Shown here: positions 51,468 through 60,422 of the stretch, one piece after another
How positions within the stretch are numbered: the first letter of the stretch is position 1
Layout: the number at the start of each line of letters is the position of its first letter
Origin: CBDDIP01 sp965229005
Lineage (GTDB): Bacteria > Actinomycetota > Acidimicrobiia > Acidimicrobiales > Ilumatobacteraceae
Assembly (NCBI GenBank): GCA_965229005.1
Contig: CBDDIP010000001.1
Coordinates: forward strand, 868,001 to 932,000
Length of the DNA stretch: 64,000 nt
Direction of reading: 5' to 3'
Program-made: the position numbers and the translations under genes
The notes under the pieces: generated by a model
Told to the model about the DNA's origin: nothing
The model's input: the letters and a program-made list of their open reading frames with translations, nothing else
The model's database searches: none

Positions 51468-53302
51468 CGGTTCCCGGCCTCGCGCTCGAGCGCGGGAGCT
51501 CCGACGAGCGAGTCGTCGTCGGCCGTGGTGAACGTCAGGCCCCACAGGTCGCCTCGCGCCCGCCACTCCTGCAGCTTCTTGTCGAAGGCGACGATGCCCG
51601 GTGAGTACGGCGCGTTGCGCTGGTAGGCGGCGAGGTTCGGCTGGCCTTCGTTGTTGTAGTAGCCGGGCGTGCAGGACTCGAGGAAGGCGATGTTCGCCCG
51701 CGACCCGGCGATCACCTCGCGCACCCACCACTCCTCGGCCTCGGGCTGCGCCTCCACGGTGATCGCGCCGCGGGACCGCGCCTGGTCGACGAGGAAGCCG
51801 ATGTGCCGGCTCTGCACGTCGAGCACGTGCGTCTGGTTCGAGCTCACGCCGACCTGCGACGTGGCGACGATGAACAGGTTCGGGAAGCCCGACGTCTGCA
51901 TCCCGAAGAACGTCGAGGTGCCCTCGCGCCAGTGCTCGCCGAGGGAGACGCCACCGACGCCGCGCACCTCGTAGCCGAGGCGGCTCTGGATCGAACCACC
52001 GATCTGGAACCCGCTGGCGAAGATCAAGCAGTCGACGTCGTGCTCGACGCCGTCCACCACCACGCCGTGTGCCGTGATCCGCTCCACACCGCGACCCATC
52101 GTGTCGAGGAGGGTGACGTTCGGACGGTTGAACGTGTCGAGGTACTCGTCGTGGAAGCAGGGCCGCTTGCACAGCGCGCGGTAGTAGGGCTTGAGCGCCT
52201 CCGCGGTGGCCGGGTCGAGCACGACCGAGTCGACGCGACCGCGGATCTCCTCCATCTTCTTGTAGTCCTCAACCTCGTCCAGCACGCCGTCCTTGGTCAG
52301 GCTGCGCAGGCGGTAGATCGCCGTCCAGCCGTCAGCGACGAGGTCTGTCTCGGCGTCGCCGCCGGCGACGAAGGTGGAGAAGTTCTCCATGCGTTCGCGC
52401 TGCCAACCCGGCTGCAGCGCTTCCGCCCACGCCGGATCGGTGGGACGGTTGGCTCGCACGTTCACGGCCGATGGCGTTCGCTGGACGACGTAGAGGTGCT
52501 GGGCACTGGCACCGAGGTGCGGGATGCACTGGATGCCCGTGGCGCCGGTGCCGATCACTGCCACGCGTTTGTCGGCGAGCCCGGTGAGGTTGCCGCGGCT
52601 GTCGCCGCCGGTGTACTCGTAGTCCCACCGAGTGGTGTGGAACGAGTGGCCCTGGAACTCCTCGATGCCGGGAACACCGGGCAGCTTCGGCCGGCTCATC
52701 GGGCCGGTGGTCATGCAGACGTGCTGGGCGCGCAGACGATCCCCGCGGTCGGTGGTGACGATCCACCGGCGATCGGCCTCGTCCCACGTCAGACCGTTCA
52801 CCGCGGTCGACAGCAGCGCGTCGCGATACAGGTCGTAGTGGCGCGCGATGCGACGGCTGTGCTCGAGGATCTCCGGCGCCTTGACGTACTTCTCGGTCGG
52901 GATGTAGCCGGTCTCCTCCAGCAGCGGCAGGTAGATGTAGGCCTCGGTGTCGCAGCCCGCCCCCGGGTACCGGTTCCAGTACCACGTGCCACCGAAGTCG
53001 CCGCCCTGCTCGATCATGCGCAGGTTCGTCACGCCCACCTCGCGCAGACGGGCGCCCAGCAGCAGGCCGCCGAAGCCACCGCCGATGACGACCACCTCGA
53101 CCTCTTCGTCCACCACCGCGTCGCGTTCGACGACGGGCGTGTACGGGTCGATCTTGTAGTGCGCGAGGTCGCCGGAGATGCGCCGGTACTGGCGACTGCC
53201 GTCCTGGTGCAGCCGCTTCTCACGCTCCTGGCGGTACTTCTCACGCACCGCCACCAGGTCGACCGCATCACTCGGTGATGACGGGTTGCTGGGCTGGTTC
53301 AT
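51464..53302 (-). CDS. Baeyer-Villiger-type flavin monooxygenase
   Basis: 612 residues from ATG 53302 (GGAGGA at good spacing). FAD site VVIGGGFGGLLLGARL (residues 72-87), BVMO fingerprint FQGHSFHTTRWD, NADPH site AVIGTGATGIQCIPHL, and GTWYWNRYPGAGCDTEAYIY are intact. The N-terminal ~65-residue extension resembles the longer cyclopentadecanone/phenylacetone-type enzymes. It inserts oxygen next to a ketone to give an ester or lactone. Nearby esterases could open the product. Confidence 0.94.
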   Translation of the reverse strand: MNQPSNPSSPSDAVDLVAVREKYRQEREKRLHQDGSRQYRRISGDLAHYKIDPYTPVVERDAVVDEEVEVVVIGGGFGGLLLGARLREVGVTNLRMIEQGGDFGGTWYWNRYPGAGCDTEAYIYLPLLEETGYIPTEKYVKAPEILEHSRRIARHYDLYRDALLSTAVNGLTWDEADRRWIVTTDRGDRLRAQHVCMTTGPMSRPKLPGVPGIEEFQGHSFHTTRWDYEYTGGDSRGNLTGLADKRVAVIGTGATGIQCIPHLGASAQHLYVVQRTPSAVNVRANRPTDPAWAEALQPGWQRERMENFSTFVAGGDAETDLVADGWTAIYRLRSLTKDGVLDEVEDYKKMEEIRGRVDSVVLDPATAEALKPYYRALCKRPCFHDEYLDTFNRPNVTLLDTMGRGVERITAHGVVVDGVEHDVDCLIFASGFQIGGSIQSRLGYEVRGVGGVSLGEHWREGTSTFFGMQTSGFPNLFIVATSQVGVSSNQTHVLDVQSRHIGFLVDQARSRGAITVEAQPEAEEWWVREVIAGSRANIAFLESCTPGYYNNEGQPNLAAYQRNAPYSPGIVAFDKKLQEWRARGDLWGLTFTTADDDSLVGAPALEREAGNR

Positions 53303-53317
53303 CGACGTCCTCCGACA

Positions 53318-53336
53318 TTTCAATACGTGTTTGAAA
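53318..53336. promoter_or_regulatory. Inverted repeat TTTCAA-N7-TTGAAA upstream of the monooxygenase
   Basis: TTTCAA (53318-53323) and TTGAAA (53331-53336) are separated by TACGTGT. Centred 25 bases upstream of the start at 53302, it has the layout of a TetR- or LysR-type operator. A related TTTCAAATGA occurs upstream of the amidohydrolase operon at about 47818. Confidence 0.5.
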
Positions 53337-53369
53337 ATCTAGCAGAGGCCGCTGGCGACGCGCCAGCGG

Positions 53370-53786
53370 TCAGGGCTCGTAGGTGCGCCCGTCCGTCGAC
53401 TCGTGCATCGAATCCAGGTCGGGATAGGCCACCATCCGCAGGATCTTGCCGTCGCCATCGAAGGTGAAGATCTCCGTGATCGACAGCTCGATCTCGCCGG
53501 CGTCGCCTTGGCTGACCTGCCGTCCCGGGCCGAGCCGCGCCCGGAACTGGACGGCAACGTGGTTGCCGTAGGCCGTCAGCGGGCCGATGCGTCGCAACAT
53601 CCGGACGTCGCGCGGGATCGAGTAGAAGGCCGCGAGCACGTCCCTGCCCGTCCGCGGCGCAGCGCCGATCGGGTCCTCGATGACGGCGTCGTCACTGAAC
53701 AGCCCCATGATCGTCGCCGCATCGCCGCGTCTGGCGGCCGCCAGGTACGCATCGACCGTCGCCTTCATCGCTGCCGGAGTTGCCAT
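53370..53786 (-). CDS. SnoaL/ketosteroid-isomerase-like protein
   Basis: 138 residues from ATG 53786. The NTF2-like cone begins AYLAAARRGDAATIMGLFSDDAVIEDP, with the Asp/Asp-Pro positions used by ketosteroid isomerase-type proteins; GTRDVLAAFY-like and the late ITEIFTFDGDGKILRM strand follow. It may isomerise a keto-intermediate, or simply bind it. It is the first gene upstream of the BVMO on the same strand. Confidence 0.85.
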   Translation of the reverse strand: MATPAAMKATVDAYLAAARRGDAATIMGLFSDDAVIEDPIGAAPRTGRDVLAAFYSIPRDVRMLRRIGPLTAYGNHVAVQFRARLGPGRQVSQGDAGEIELSITEIFTFDGDGKILRMVAYPDLDSMHESTDGRTYEP

Positions 53787-53890
53787 CGTGTCGCGCATTG
53801 TCGGCGCATCGAGCGATCACGACGAGCAGCGCGTTCCGGTGGGCGAAACCCGAGCGCTGCCGCCGAGTCGGCGTCGGCCACACTGGTGCG

Positions 53891-54199
53891 ATGCCGTGGA
53901 TCCGCGCCTGTGAGGCCGACGCTCTCGACGACGGTGAGGCGGTGATCGTCGAGCGCTCCCCGCTGCCGCCGGTCGCCGTGTTCAAGGTGGACGGTGAGTT
54001 CTACGCCACCGACGACACCTGCACCCACGACAAGTATTCGCTGGCGGACAGCTACATCGACGACGACGTCGTCGAGTGCGCGCTGCACATGGCCAAGTTC
54101 AGCATCCGCACCGGCAAGGCGCTCTCGCTGCCGGCGACCCGCGACCTCGTCACCTATCCGGTGCAGGTCGACGACGGCGTCGTCTTCGTCGACGCCTGA
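53891..54199 (+). CDS. Rieske-type ferredoxin
   Basis: 102 residues from ATG 53891. The 2Fe-2S ligands are Cys44 and His46 (CTH) and Cys63 and His66 (CALH). The size and DDTCTHDKYSLADSYIDDDV-type loop match ferredoxin components of ring-hydroxylating oxygenases (BphF/HcaC). The second Rieske box lacks the usual Gly-Ser. It should pass electrons from the reductase at 56296 to an oxygenase that is not in the window. Confidence 0.92.
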   Translation: MPWIRACEADALDDGEAVIVERSPLPPVAVFKVDGEFYATDDTCTHDKYSLADSYIDDDVVECALHMAKFSIRTGKALSLPATRDLVTYPVQVDDGVVFVDA

Positions 54200-54314
54200 T
54201 CGGCATCGGCCGCTTCGACCAACGAGCGTTCCGCTCCACGAACCACCGCCGGTGCCCGCGAGCGACCACCCGGCGCATGCTGGCGGTCGGCTCGACTGGA
54301 AGGTGAGGTGTGCT

Positions 54315-55274
54315 GTGAGCGATCGCTGGCCTGTGGCGATCATCGGATCCGGCAACATCGGCACGGATCTGATGATCAAGGTGATGCGCCGGGCGCAGCG
54401 CCTGGAGATGGCGGCGATGGTCGGCATCGACGCAGCCTCGGACGGTCTGGCCCGCGCCGAGCGGATGGGCGTGGCGACGACCGCCGATGGCGTCGAGGGT
54501 CTGCTCGCGATGGCGCAGATGTCCGACATCAAGATCGTCTTCGACGCGACGAGCGCCGGAGCGCACCACCACAACTGGCGGCTCCTCGAGCAGACCGGGG
54601 TGCGCATGATCGACCTCACACCGGCGGCGATCGGCCCCTACGTCGTGCCGGTGGTCAACCTGGATGCCGAGCTCGACGCGCCGAACATCAACATGGTGAC
54701 GTGCGGCGGCCAGGCGACGGTGCCGATCGTCGCAGCCGTCGGTTCGGTGGCTCCGGTGTTCTACGCCGAGATCGTGTCGTCCATCGCGTCGCGGTCCGCC
54801 GGGCCGGGGACCCGAGCGAACATCGACGAATTCACCGAGACGACGTCGAAGGCGTTGGAGGTCGTCGGCGGTGCCGCTCGCGGCAAGGCCGTGATCGTCC
54901 TCAACCCCGCCGAGCCTCCCCTGCTCATGCGCAACACGGTGTACTGCCTCGTCGAGGAGGGCTCGGAGTCGGCGATCGAAGCAGCCGTCGTCGACATGGT
55001 CGAGCGAGTGCGCTCCTACGTGCCGGGGTACCGCCTGAAGCAGCGAGTGCAGTTCGAGCACTTCACGCGCGACGACCCGTTGCAGATCCCCGAGACCGGG
55101 AAGTTCTGGGGCACCCGTGTGAGCGTCTTCCTCGAGGTCACAGGAGCGGCGCACTACCTACCGGAGTACGCCGGCAACCTGGACATCATGACCTCCGCAG
55201 CGCTGGCCGCGGCCGAGCGCATCGCCGAACAGCACGGCGTCACCGCCGCCGAACGAACCGAGGTGCCGGCATGA
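54315..55274 (+). CDS. mhpF: Acylating acetaldehyde dehydrogenase
   Basis: 319 residues from GTG 54315. NAD-binding VAIIGSGNIGTDLMIKVMR, catalytic Cys130 in VTCGGQATVP, and NIDEFTETTSKALEVVGGA are typical of MhpF/BphJ/HsaG. It converts acetaldehyde or propionaldehyde plus CoA to acyl-CoA, taking the aldehyde by channelling from the aldolase. The next gene overlaps its stop codon by ATGA. Confidence 0.97.
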   Translation: MSDRWPVAIIGSGNIGTDLMIKVMRRAQRLEMAAMVGIDAASDGLARAERMGVATTADGVEGLLAMAQMSDIKIVFDATSAGAHHHNWRLLEQTGVRMIDLTPAAIGPYVVPVVNLDAELDAPNINMVTCGGQATVPIVAAVGSVAPVFYAEIVSSIASRSAGPGTRANIDEFTETTSKALEVVGGAARGKAVIVLNPAEPPLLMRNTVYCLVEEGSESAIEAAVVDMVERVRSYVPGYRLKQRVQFEHFTRDDPLQIPETGKFWGTRVSVFLEVTGAAHYLPEYAGNLDIMTSAALAAAERIAEQHGVTAAERTEVPA

Positions 55275-56293
55275 AGGACGGCCGCATCTACATCTCCGAT
55301 GTGACGCTGCGCGACGGCATGCACGCCATCCGCCACCAGTACACGCTCGAGCAGGCGGTCGAGATCGCGACCGCACTCGACGCAGCTCGCGTCGATTCGA
55401 TCGAGGTCGCTCACGGCGACGGGCTGTCGGGCTCCAGCTGCGTCTACGGCTTCGGCGCGCACACCGACCTCGAGTGGATCGAGGCGGTCGCCAACGTCGT
55501 CACCCATGCCAAGGTGGCGACCCTGCTGATCCCCGGCATCGGCACGCTGCACGATCTGCGCGCCGCCCATGCGGCCGGGGCGCGAGTCGTGCGCGTCGCC
55601 ACCCACTGCACCGAAGCCGACATCTCCGCGCAGCACATCGCCGCAGCCCGCGACCTCGGGATGGAAGCCGTCGGCTTCCTGATGATGTCGCACATGAACC
55701 CGCCCACCGATCTCGCCCGTCAGGCGAAGCTGATGGAGTCGTACGGCGCCACGTGCGTCTACGTCGTCGATTCCGGCGGGGCGCTGACGATGACCGACGT
55801 CGCCGAGCGGTTCGACGCGTTCAAGGCCGTGCTGGACCCGGCGACGGAGACCGGCATGCACGCCCACCACAACCTCTCCCTCGGCGTGGCCAACTCGATC
55901 GTCGCCGTCGAGCACGGTTGCGATCGCGTCGATGCATCGCTGGCCGGGATGGGCGCCGGCGCCGGCAACGCGCCGCTCGAGGTGTTCATCGCCGCGGCCA
56001 GTCGCATGGGCTGGGAGCACGGCTGCGACCTGTTCGCCTTGATGGACGCGGCGGACGATCTCGTCCGACCCATCCAGGATCGACCGGTGCGCGTCGATCG
56101 TGAGACCCTCGCGCTGGGCTACGCCGGCGTGTACTCCAGCTTCCTGCGCCACGCCGAACGGGCAAGCGAGCGCTACGAGATCCCCACGGTGGAGATCCTC
56201 GTCGAGCTCGGTCGGCGGCGGATGGTCGGCGGGCAGGAGGACATGATCGTCGACGTGGCGCTGGACCTCGCTCAGCAACGGCAGGCGCCGTAG
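55271..56293 (+). CDS. mhpE: 4-hydroxy-2-oxovalerate aldolase
   Basis: 340 residues. Metal and catalytic residues are Asp15 and His18 in VTLRDGMHAI and His197/His199 in TGMHAHHNLSLGVAN; GMGAGAGNAPLEVF is the other family mark. It splits 4-hydroxy-2-oxo acids to pyruvate and an aldehyde, forming a heterotetramer with the dehydrogenase encoded immediately upstream. Confidence 0.97.
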   Translation: MKDGRIYISDVTLRDGMHAIRHQYTLEQAVEIATALDAARVDSIEVAHGDGLSGSSCVYGFGAHTDLEWIEAVANVVTHAKVATLLIPGIGTLHDLRAAHAAGARVVRVATHCTEADISAQHIAAARDLGMEAVGFLMMSHMNPPTDLARQAKLMESYGATCVYVVDSGGALTMTDVAERFDAFKAVLDPATETGMHAHHNLSLGVANSIVAVEHGCDRVDASLAGMGAGAGNAPLEVFIAAASRMGWEHGCDLFALMDAADDLVRPIQDRPVRVDRETLALGYAGVYSSFLRHAERASERYEIPTVEILVELGRRRMVGGQEDMIVDVALDLAQQRQAP

Positions 56294-56295
56294 CG

Positions 56296-57516
56296 GTGGA
56301 CGAGCCGACGTTCGTCATCGTCGGCGCCAGCCTGGCGGGTCTGCGCGCCGCCGAGACGTTGCGCACCGAGGGCTTCGACGGCCGCGTCGTGCTGGTCGGC
56401 GAGGAGCCACACCTGCCGTACGACCGGCCGCCGCTGTCCAAGGGCATCCTCGACCGCAGTGCCGTGCCGGCATCGATCCGCTTCCGCGAGGCGGCGTACT
56501 TCGACGAGCAGCGCATCGAGCTCGTCCTCGGTCGGCGCGCCGTGGCGATTCGCAGAGCCGACGCAACGGTCGACCTCGACGACGGCACCAGCCTGCGGGC
56601 CGACCGCGTGCTGATCGCCACCGGCGGACGCGGTCGCGAGCTGCCGATCCCGACGGCGCATCTCAGCGGCGTCCACCAGCTGCGCAGCCTCGACGATGCG
56701 ATGGCGATCCGCGATGCACTGGTGCCGGGCGCGACCGTGGTCGTCATCGGCGGCGGGTTCATCGGCGCCGAAGTCGCCGCCTCGGCACGCACGGTCGGCT
56801 GCGACGTGACGATCATCGAACTGGCCGACGTACCACTCGCTCGCGCCCTTGCCCGCGACATGTCGTTGCGCTTCGCCGACGAGCACCGAGCTGCCGGCGT
56901 GACGCTGTGCACCGGCGTCGGGGTCAGCGCCATCGAAGGCGTCGACCACGTCACTGCCGTGGTGGACAGCACCGGCGTTCACCATCGCGCCGACGTCGTG
57001 GTCGTCGGCATCGGCCTCGTTCCGAACGTCGAGCTCGCCGCCGAGGCAGGGCTGGCGGTGGACAACGGCGTCGTCGTCGACGAGCACTGTGCGACCAGCA
57101 ACCCGGCCGTGTTCGCTGCGGGGGACGTCGCCAACTTCCACTCTTCGGCGCTCGGTCGTCGGGTGCGGCGGGAGAACTGGCAGAACGCCGCCGATCAGGG
57201 CGCTGCCGCCGCGCTCGGCATGCTCGACCGGGCGACGCCGTACTGCGAGTCGCCGTGGTTCTGGTCCGATCAGTACGACCTGCGACTGCACCTCTGCGGA
57301 CGCTCGGACGGCGCCGACCAGGTGGTGTGGCGGGGCGATCTCGCCAGTGCCAGCGCCTGCGCGTTCTACCTGCGTGATGGCGTGCTCATCGGGGCGGCCG
57401 GCATCAACCGTCCGAAGGACGTGCGCGCAGCGCTGTCGCTCGTCGTGGGCGGACGGTCCGTGCCGGCCGACGTCCTCGCCGACGAGTCGATCGACCTGCG
57501 CAAGGCGTTCCGATGA
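56296..57516 (+). CDS. Ferredoxin/rubredoxin reductase (FAD, NAD(P)H)
   Basis: 406 residues from GTG 56296, two bases after the aldolase stop. FAD motif VIVGASLAGLRAAETLR, YDRPPLSKGIL, NAD motif VVIGGGFIGAEVAASA and the C-terminal FAD contact VFAAGDVANF with WQNAADQGAAAA are as in BphA4-type reductases. It should reduce the Rieske ferredoxin at 53891. Confidence 0.95.
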   Translation: MDEPTFVIVGASLAGLRAAETLRTEGFDGRVVLVGEEPHLPYDRPPLSKGILDRSAVPASIRFREAAYFDEQRIELVLGRRAVAIRRADATVDLDDGTSLRADRVLIATGGRGRELPIPTAHLSGVHQLRSLDDAMAIRDALVPGATVVVIGGGFIGAEVAASARTVGCDVTIIELADVPLARALARDMSLRFADEHRAAGVTLCTGVGVSAIEGVDHVTAVVDSTGVHHRADVVVVGIGLVPNVELAAEAGLAVDNGVVVDEHCATSNPAVFAAGDVANFHSSALGRRVRRENWQNAADQGAAAALGMLDRATPYCESPWFWSDQYDLRLHLCGRSDGADQVVWRGDLASASACAFYLRDGVLIGAAGINRPKDVRAALSLVVGGRSVPADVLADESIDLRKAFR

Positions 57517-57568
57517 TCGGCGACCACCGAGGCGTGCTAAACGGGGTACCCCTCCGTATCATGTGGCC

Positions 57569-58567
57569 ATGACTCAATCGCGTGAAGTCCTCCTGGCCAG
57601 CCGACCCGTCGGGCTGCCCGATGCCGCCAACTTCGAGATCGTCGCCGTCGAGCTCGCCGAGCCGTCCGATGGCGAGGTGCAGGTGCGCAACACGTGGATG
57701 TCGGTCGACCCGTACATGCGTCACCTGATGTACGAGGGCCCGGCCGAGGCCGGCGCGTACCAGATCGGCCAGGTCATGATCGGTGAGGCGATCGGCGAGG
57801 TCGTCGCGTCGCGCAGCGACACGCTGCGCGTCGGCGATCGGGTGAAGTCGTTCTTCGGCTGGCGCGAGGGCTTCACCGCGCCCGCAGCGCACCTGCAGCC
57901 GCTCGACACGATGGGTTTGCCGCCGCAGCACTTCCTGGGCGCGTTCGGCATGACCGGGCTCAGTGCGTGGGCCGGCCTGATGCGCACCGCCGCGCTCCAG
58001 CCCGGCGACGTCGTCTTCGTGTCCGGAGCCGCCGGCGCCGTCGGCATGATGGCCGTGCAGATCGCCAAGCTCAAGGGCGCCACCGTCATCGGCAGCGCCG
58101 GCGGGCCCGAGAAGGTCGCCTTCCTGCAGCAGCTCGGTGCCGACCACGTCATCGACTACAAGGCCGGCAACGTGACCGAGGCGCTTGCTGCCGCGGCGCC
58201 GACCGGCATCGACATCTGCTTCGACAACGTCGGTGGCGAGATCCTCGAGGCCGCGTTCGCCGTGGCCAACGACCACGCCCGCTTCGTCCTCTGCGGCGGC
58301 ATCTCCGGGTACAACGACATCGCCACCGCAACCGGCCCGCGCAACTTCCACCTCGTCAACATCAAGAGCCTCCGCATCGACGGCTTCCGCGTGAACGACC
58401 ACGGCGACCTCGCAGCCGAGTGGACCACCCAGCTCGCCGAATGGGTCCGTGACGGCAAGGTGCAGCTGCGCGAAACGATCGACGTCGGCATCGAGCAAGC
58501 ACCCGCCGCGTTTCTCAAGCTCTTCAGCGGCGGCAACACCGGCAAGATGCTCGTCCAGCTCGCCTGA
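57569..58567 (+). CDS. NADP-dependent medium-chain oxidoreductase (leukotriene B4 dehydrogenase-like)
   Basis: 332 residues from ATG 57569. MSVDPYMRHLMYEGP, VGDRVKSFFGWREGF, VFVSGAAGAVGMMAVQIAKLKG and CFDNVGGEILEAAF place it with zinc-free PTGR/curA-like enzymes, which reduce alpha,beta-unsaturated carbonyls. A 10-base palindrome GGGGTACCCC (57543-57552) lies 17 bases before the start and may be a regulator site. It is last in the plus-strand catabolic run. Confidence 0.93.
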   Translation: MTQSREVLLASRPVGLPDAANFEIVAVELAEPSDGEVQVRNTWMSVDPYMRHLMYEGPAEAGAYQIGQVMIGEAIGEVVASRSDTLRVGDRVKSFFGWREGFTAPAAHLQPLDTMGLPPQHFLGAFGMTGLSAWAGLMRTAALQPGDVVFVSGAAGAVGMMAVQIAKLKGATVIGSAGGPEKVAFLQQLGADHVIDYKAGNVTEALAAAAPTGIDICFDNVGGEILEAAFAVANDHARFVLCGGISGYNDIATATGPRNFHLVNIKSLRIDGFRVNDHGDLAAEWTTQLAEWVRDGKVQLRETIDVGIEQAPAAFLKLFSGGNTGKMLVQLA

Positions 58568-58587
58568 GGTTCGTCACGCGCAACTCC

Positions 58588-59064
58588 CTAGGGAGTGCGC
58601 GACGCGTCGCTCACCTCGGGCGGCGTCCACGTCTCGGGGCCGAGGAGGCGTTGCTCGGTCCAGCCGCGACCGATGTCGCGGGCGGCGATGCGCCACTCAC
58701 CGTTGCGGCGCTCGAATCGATCGAGGAAGCGACCGTTGCGCTCGATGGTGATCGGGGCGCCATCGGCGTCCTGCAACACGTGGAGCGCCCGAACGTACGA
58801 CTCGACCGTGGCGACGTCACCGTCGACCTCGATGTCGATGTTGCTCAATCGATGCATCGTGCGCTCGTAGCGAGCGAGCCGAACGTCGAGTGTGTCCAGC
58901 AACTTGGTCGCACTGCCGCCCTCGCCGCGGACATCGGTGGCGTCGGGCCAGTACGCCGTCCGCATGTCGTCGACGTCGCGATGATCGGCACCGCGCGTGT
59001 AGCGCAGCAGCGCTTTGGTGATGGCCCGTTCGTCGAGCATGCGCTCGACCTCGGACTCGCTCAC
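58588..59064 (-). CDS. SnoaL_4-like protein
   Basis: 158 residues from GTG 59064, overlapping the upstream stop by GTGA. ERAITKALLRYTRGADHRDVDDM followed by YWPDATD is the SnoaL_4 opening; RTMHRLSNIDIEVDGDVATVESYV and GRFLDRFERRNGEWRIAARD complete the NTF2-like fold. Members are often found with aromatic and steroid oxidation genes, with few characterised activities. It is the last gene of the SDR operon. Confidence 0.9.
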   Translation of the reverse strand: MSESEVERMLDERAITKALLRYTRGADHRDVDDMRTAYWPDATDVRGEGGSATKLLDTLDVRLARYERTMHRLSNIDIEVDGDVATVESYVRALHVLQDADGAPITIERNGRFLDRFERRNGEWRIAARDIGRGWTEQRLLGPETWTPPEVSDASRTP

Positions 59065-60422
59065 GACGCCGTGGTGATCAGCGTGCCGCGGATCAGCGGG
59101 CGGAAGATGCTGTACGCCACCGGATGCATGTTGGCGCCGATCTCGGCGCGACCGCGCCAGAAGCACAGGCCCGGGTTGCGGTTGGTCGCGTCGCCCTCGT
59201 GCAGCTCCATCGTGCGCGACTCCAAGCCGACGGCGTCGATGAAGCGGCCGGTGTAGTCGAGGACCGGATGCGCGATGTGCAGCGCTACCAGTTCGTGCAC
59301 GTTGCCGCCGAGCTCGTCGTCGGCAAGATCAGCGCGCGCATCGCCGGGTGAGGTCGGCTGCGGGAAGCGCTGTCCGAACCAGTTCACCCACGCGACGTAT
59401 GGCTGCGCCGGCACTGCGTGACGATCGTCGATCGGCTCGTAGATGTGACTGCGCGAGCTGAACGAGCGCGACATGTCAGCGAGGTCGGCCTGCCGTTCCC
59501 ACGACACGCGAGGGTCGATCAGCAACGGCACATCGAGGCGTCCGCGGTACTGCGACGGCTGCGGCGCGATGCGCGGCAAGGAGGCCCGGTAGTCGTCCGC
59601 GCTCATCCCGAGCTCCGTGTGGAAGCCGAGCCGCACGTAGTTCTCGATCTGGCGAGTCCACTCCTCACCGAGGTCGAGCGTCGCCGGATCGGGCAGGTCG
59701 TCGATCGACTCGGGCGAGAGCGCCACCGGATCGATGCCGTCGTCGATCAACCCGCGGTCGCCTGATGGCGCACCGACCGAGCGGCCGCCGAGCAGCGCCA
59801 CTCGATCCGCGTCACCGAGATCGAAGGCGACCAGCAGGCTGCCATCGACCGGCACCTCGACGCGCTCGCCACCGGGCGCAGCAGGACCATCGATGCGGCT
59901 GCAGACCAGCTTGCCGTCGACGAACTGCGCGAGCCGCGACCACGTCCTGCCCTCATCGAGGTAGCGGCCGGTGAGCAGCTTGCTGTCCTGGCTGGCCACC
60001 ACGTACTGGTTGAGGGTGGCCAGCCACCGCCCTTCTGCCGTGACGGTCTCGATCAGCTCCGGCGCGTCGGTGTTGAGGTACGGGGCCTCCTCCGCCGCGT
60101 CGTAGTCGAACCAGCCGGATGGGTTGTCGAGGTTGGTCACGGGGTTGCGCTCGAACAAGGCGTAGCTCTGCAGCAGCGGGAAGATCTTGGCCAGCAGGTG
60201 ACGAGTCGCCTGCGTCGCCATCTCCGGCGGGAGGTAGCCGACGCGCCGAACGTCAGCGGCGAGCGCGCGCAGCTCGGCGGCCGAGTACGGACAGGGCGGC
60301 ACGTCGAAGCTCGCACCGATCCGATCGCCGCGCTCGCGCCAGATCTCGCGAAGCGCTCGCGTCGCCGTGTCCGGATCCGTGGGGTCGTCGGCGAACGCGC
60401 GCACGGCGGCCTCGATCGTCAT
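59061..60422 (-). CDS. Uncharacterised 453-residue protein
   Basis: No family is recognised with confidence. The N-terminal 120 residues are helical (AAELRALAADVRRVGYLPPEM). The middle is acidic and has no membrane segments. The C-terminal ~130 residues are rich in aromatic residues (YVAWVNWFGQRFPQP, NRNPGLCFWRGRAEIG, MHPVAYSIFRPLIRG) with several His that could bind a metal (VHELVALHIAHPVLDY). It overlaps the SDR stop (ATGA) and the SnoaL gene (GTGA), so it belongs to the same pathway. An enzyme acting on a hydrophobic substrate is a guess. Confidence 0.75.
   Translation of the reverse strand: MTIEAAVRAFADDPTDPDTATRALREIWRERGDRIGASFDVPPCPYSAAELRALAADVRRVGYLPPEMATQATRHLLAKIFPLLQSYALFERNPVTNLDNPSGWFDYDAAEEAPYLNTDAPELIETVTAEGRWLATLNQYVVASQDSKLLTGRYLDEGRTWSRLAQFVDGKLVCSRIDGPAAPGGERVEVPVDGSLLVAFDLGDADRVALLGGRSVGAPSGDRGLIDDGIDPVALSPESIDDLPDPATLDLGEEWTRQIENYVRLGFHTELGMSADDYRASLPRIAPQPSQYRGRLDVPLLIDPRVSWERQADLADMSRSFSSRSHIYEPIDDRHAVPAQPYVAWVNWFGQRFPQPTSPGDARADLADDELGGNVHELVALHIAHPVLDYTGRFIDAVGLESRTMELHEGDATNRNPGLCFWRGRAEIGANMHPVAYSIFRPLIRGTLITTAS

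Noticed and set aside
57543..57552. GGGGTACCCC palindrome as a defined operator
   Set aside because: Only 10 bases, single copy in the window, no regulator to link; kept as a remark under the NADP oxidoreductase.
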